Shown here in pieces: positions 5,737-6,043 of a stretch of 6,043 bases of DNA. The DNA comes from Methanomassiliicoccales archaeon (GTDB lineage: Archaea; Thermoplasmatota; Thermoplasmata; SG8-5). The DNA lies in contig DAOVXH010000115.1 in assembly GCA_030636255.1 (NCBI GenBank), positions 1 to 6,043 of the forward strand, in the 5' to 3' direction. The notes under the pieces are model-generated. The model made no database searches. It saw nothing but the letters and a program-made list of their open reading frames with translations, and had not been told where the DNA came from. The translations under genes and the position numbers were made by a program. The stretch's first letter is position 1; each line of letters opens with the position of its first letter.

Positions 5737-6043
5737 GATTGTCACTTTCTTTCCAAAGGTTGCATTGAGCACCGGTATTGCGGTTATGCATATTGCATTT
5801 CCAGCTATTGCAAAGGCCACTGCATGTCCAAGTGGCAGTCCCATGGCGATTAGTGGGGCAAGTATTATCACATCTTCACCAGAGCAAATGAAAAGCGGAA
5901 TAGCTATCAGAACTATTAGCACAAGACCGGGGATGCTCTGGAAGAATCCTGCATCTGCGCCTCCGAAAAGGGCAGCAAGGTCTCCTGGCTCGATGAATGT
6001 GGATATTGCCGCACCCATGATTATTCCGAACATGATGTATTTG
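5656..6043 (-). CDS. C-terminal part of a COG0701/DUF318 (ArsP-like) permease (5' end outside window)
   Basis: About 128 residues are visible, and the frame stays open to the right edge. An internal Met at 6033 is preceded in frame by KYI, so it is not the start. Family members are roughly 300 or more residues, so this is about the last third. Numbering from that Met, there is an amphipathic region with FGIIMGAAISTFIEP (2-16), a helix at about 30-50 ending IPLFICSGEDV, a hydrophobic hairpin at 55-90 (LAPLIAMGLPLGHAVAFAIAG...ICITAIPVL), and a final helix at about 97-120. The CSG(E/D) turn after the helix and the G-hydrophobic-AGNAICIT segment fit the predicted permeases of COG0701, some of which export organoarsenicals or other solutes. 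The substrate here is unknown. It ends at TGA (5658-5656) inside the FN3 gene, with no terminator between the convergent genes. Confidence 0.75.
   Translation of the reverse strand, partial: KYIMFGIIMGAAISTFIEPGDLAALFGGADAGFFQSIPGLVLIVLIAIPLFICSGEDVIILAPLIAMGLPLGHAVAFAIAGNAICITAIPVLNATFGKKVTILVFAAFFVGSVAIGLIINSIIWTFGG

Overview
This window looks like a piece of an archaeal chromosome, most plausibly a Thermoplasmatota or other euryarchaeal lineage. The reasons are an archaeal-type ribosomal protein S15 starting MARMHARKKG, a directly linked archaeal RecJ-like DHH nuclease, A/T-rich TATA boxes of the TTTAAATA and TTATATA type at the expected distance from starts, and only occasional strong Shine-Dalgarno sequences. 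The lineage is inferred from gene type and style and was not tested by a search.

Layout, left to right: (1) positions 1-734, minus strand, the N-terminal part of an unrecognised protein with an N-terminal membrane anchor, running off the left edge. (2) Positions 735-966, a 232-base intergenic stretch with candidate TATA boxes, a small leader hairpin and a perfect 10-base inverted repeat. (3) Positions 967-1608, minus strand, a VIT1/CCC1-family membrane protein, probably an iron or manganese transporter. (4) Positions 1609-1769, a divergent promoter region. (5) Positions 1770-3592, plus strand, the two-gene unit rps15 plus RecJ-like DHH nuclease, with stop and start codons overlapping as TAATG. 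(6) Positions 3649-5736, plus strand, a secreted and membrane-anchored surface protein. It has a signal peptide, a concanavalin/LamG-like N-terminal domain, four tandem fibronectin type III domains, a C-terminal membrane helix and a short polar tail. (7) Positions 5656-6043, minus strand, the C-terminal part of a COG0701/DUF318-type permease, running off the right edge.

The rps15-recJ pair is an information-processing unit (translation plus DNA replication or repair). The flanking genes are envelope functions: a metal transporter, a permease, a large adhesion-like surface protein and an anchored unknown. Apart from the rps15-recJ pair they seem to be separate transcription units, and nothing in the window shows that they work together. 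I found no defence system, mobile element, CRISPR array, tRNA or rRNA.

The most unusual structure is the convergent overlap at 5656-5736. The polar cytoplasmic tail of the surface protein and the last membrane helix of the permease are written on opposite strands of the same 81 bases, codon exactly opposite codon. The second is the perfect inverted repeat at 902-926.
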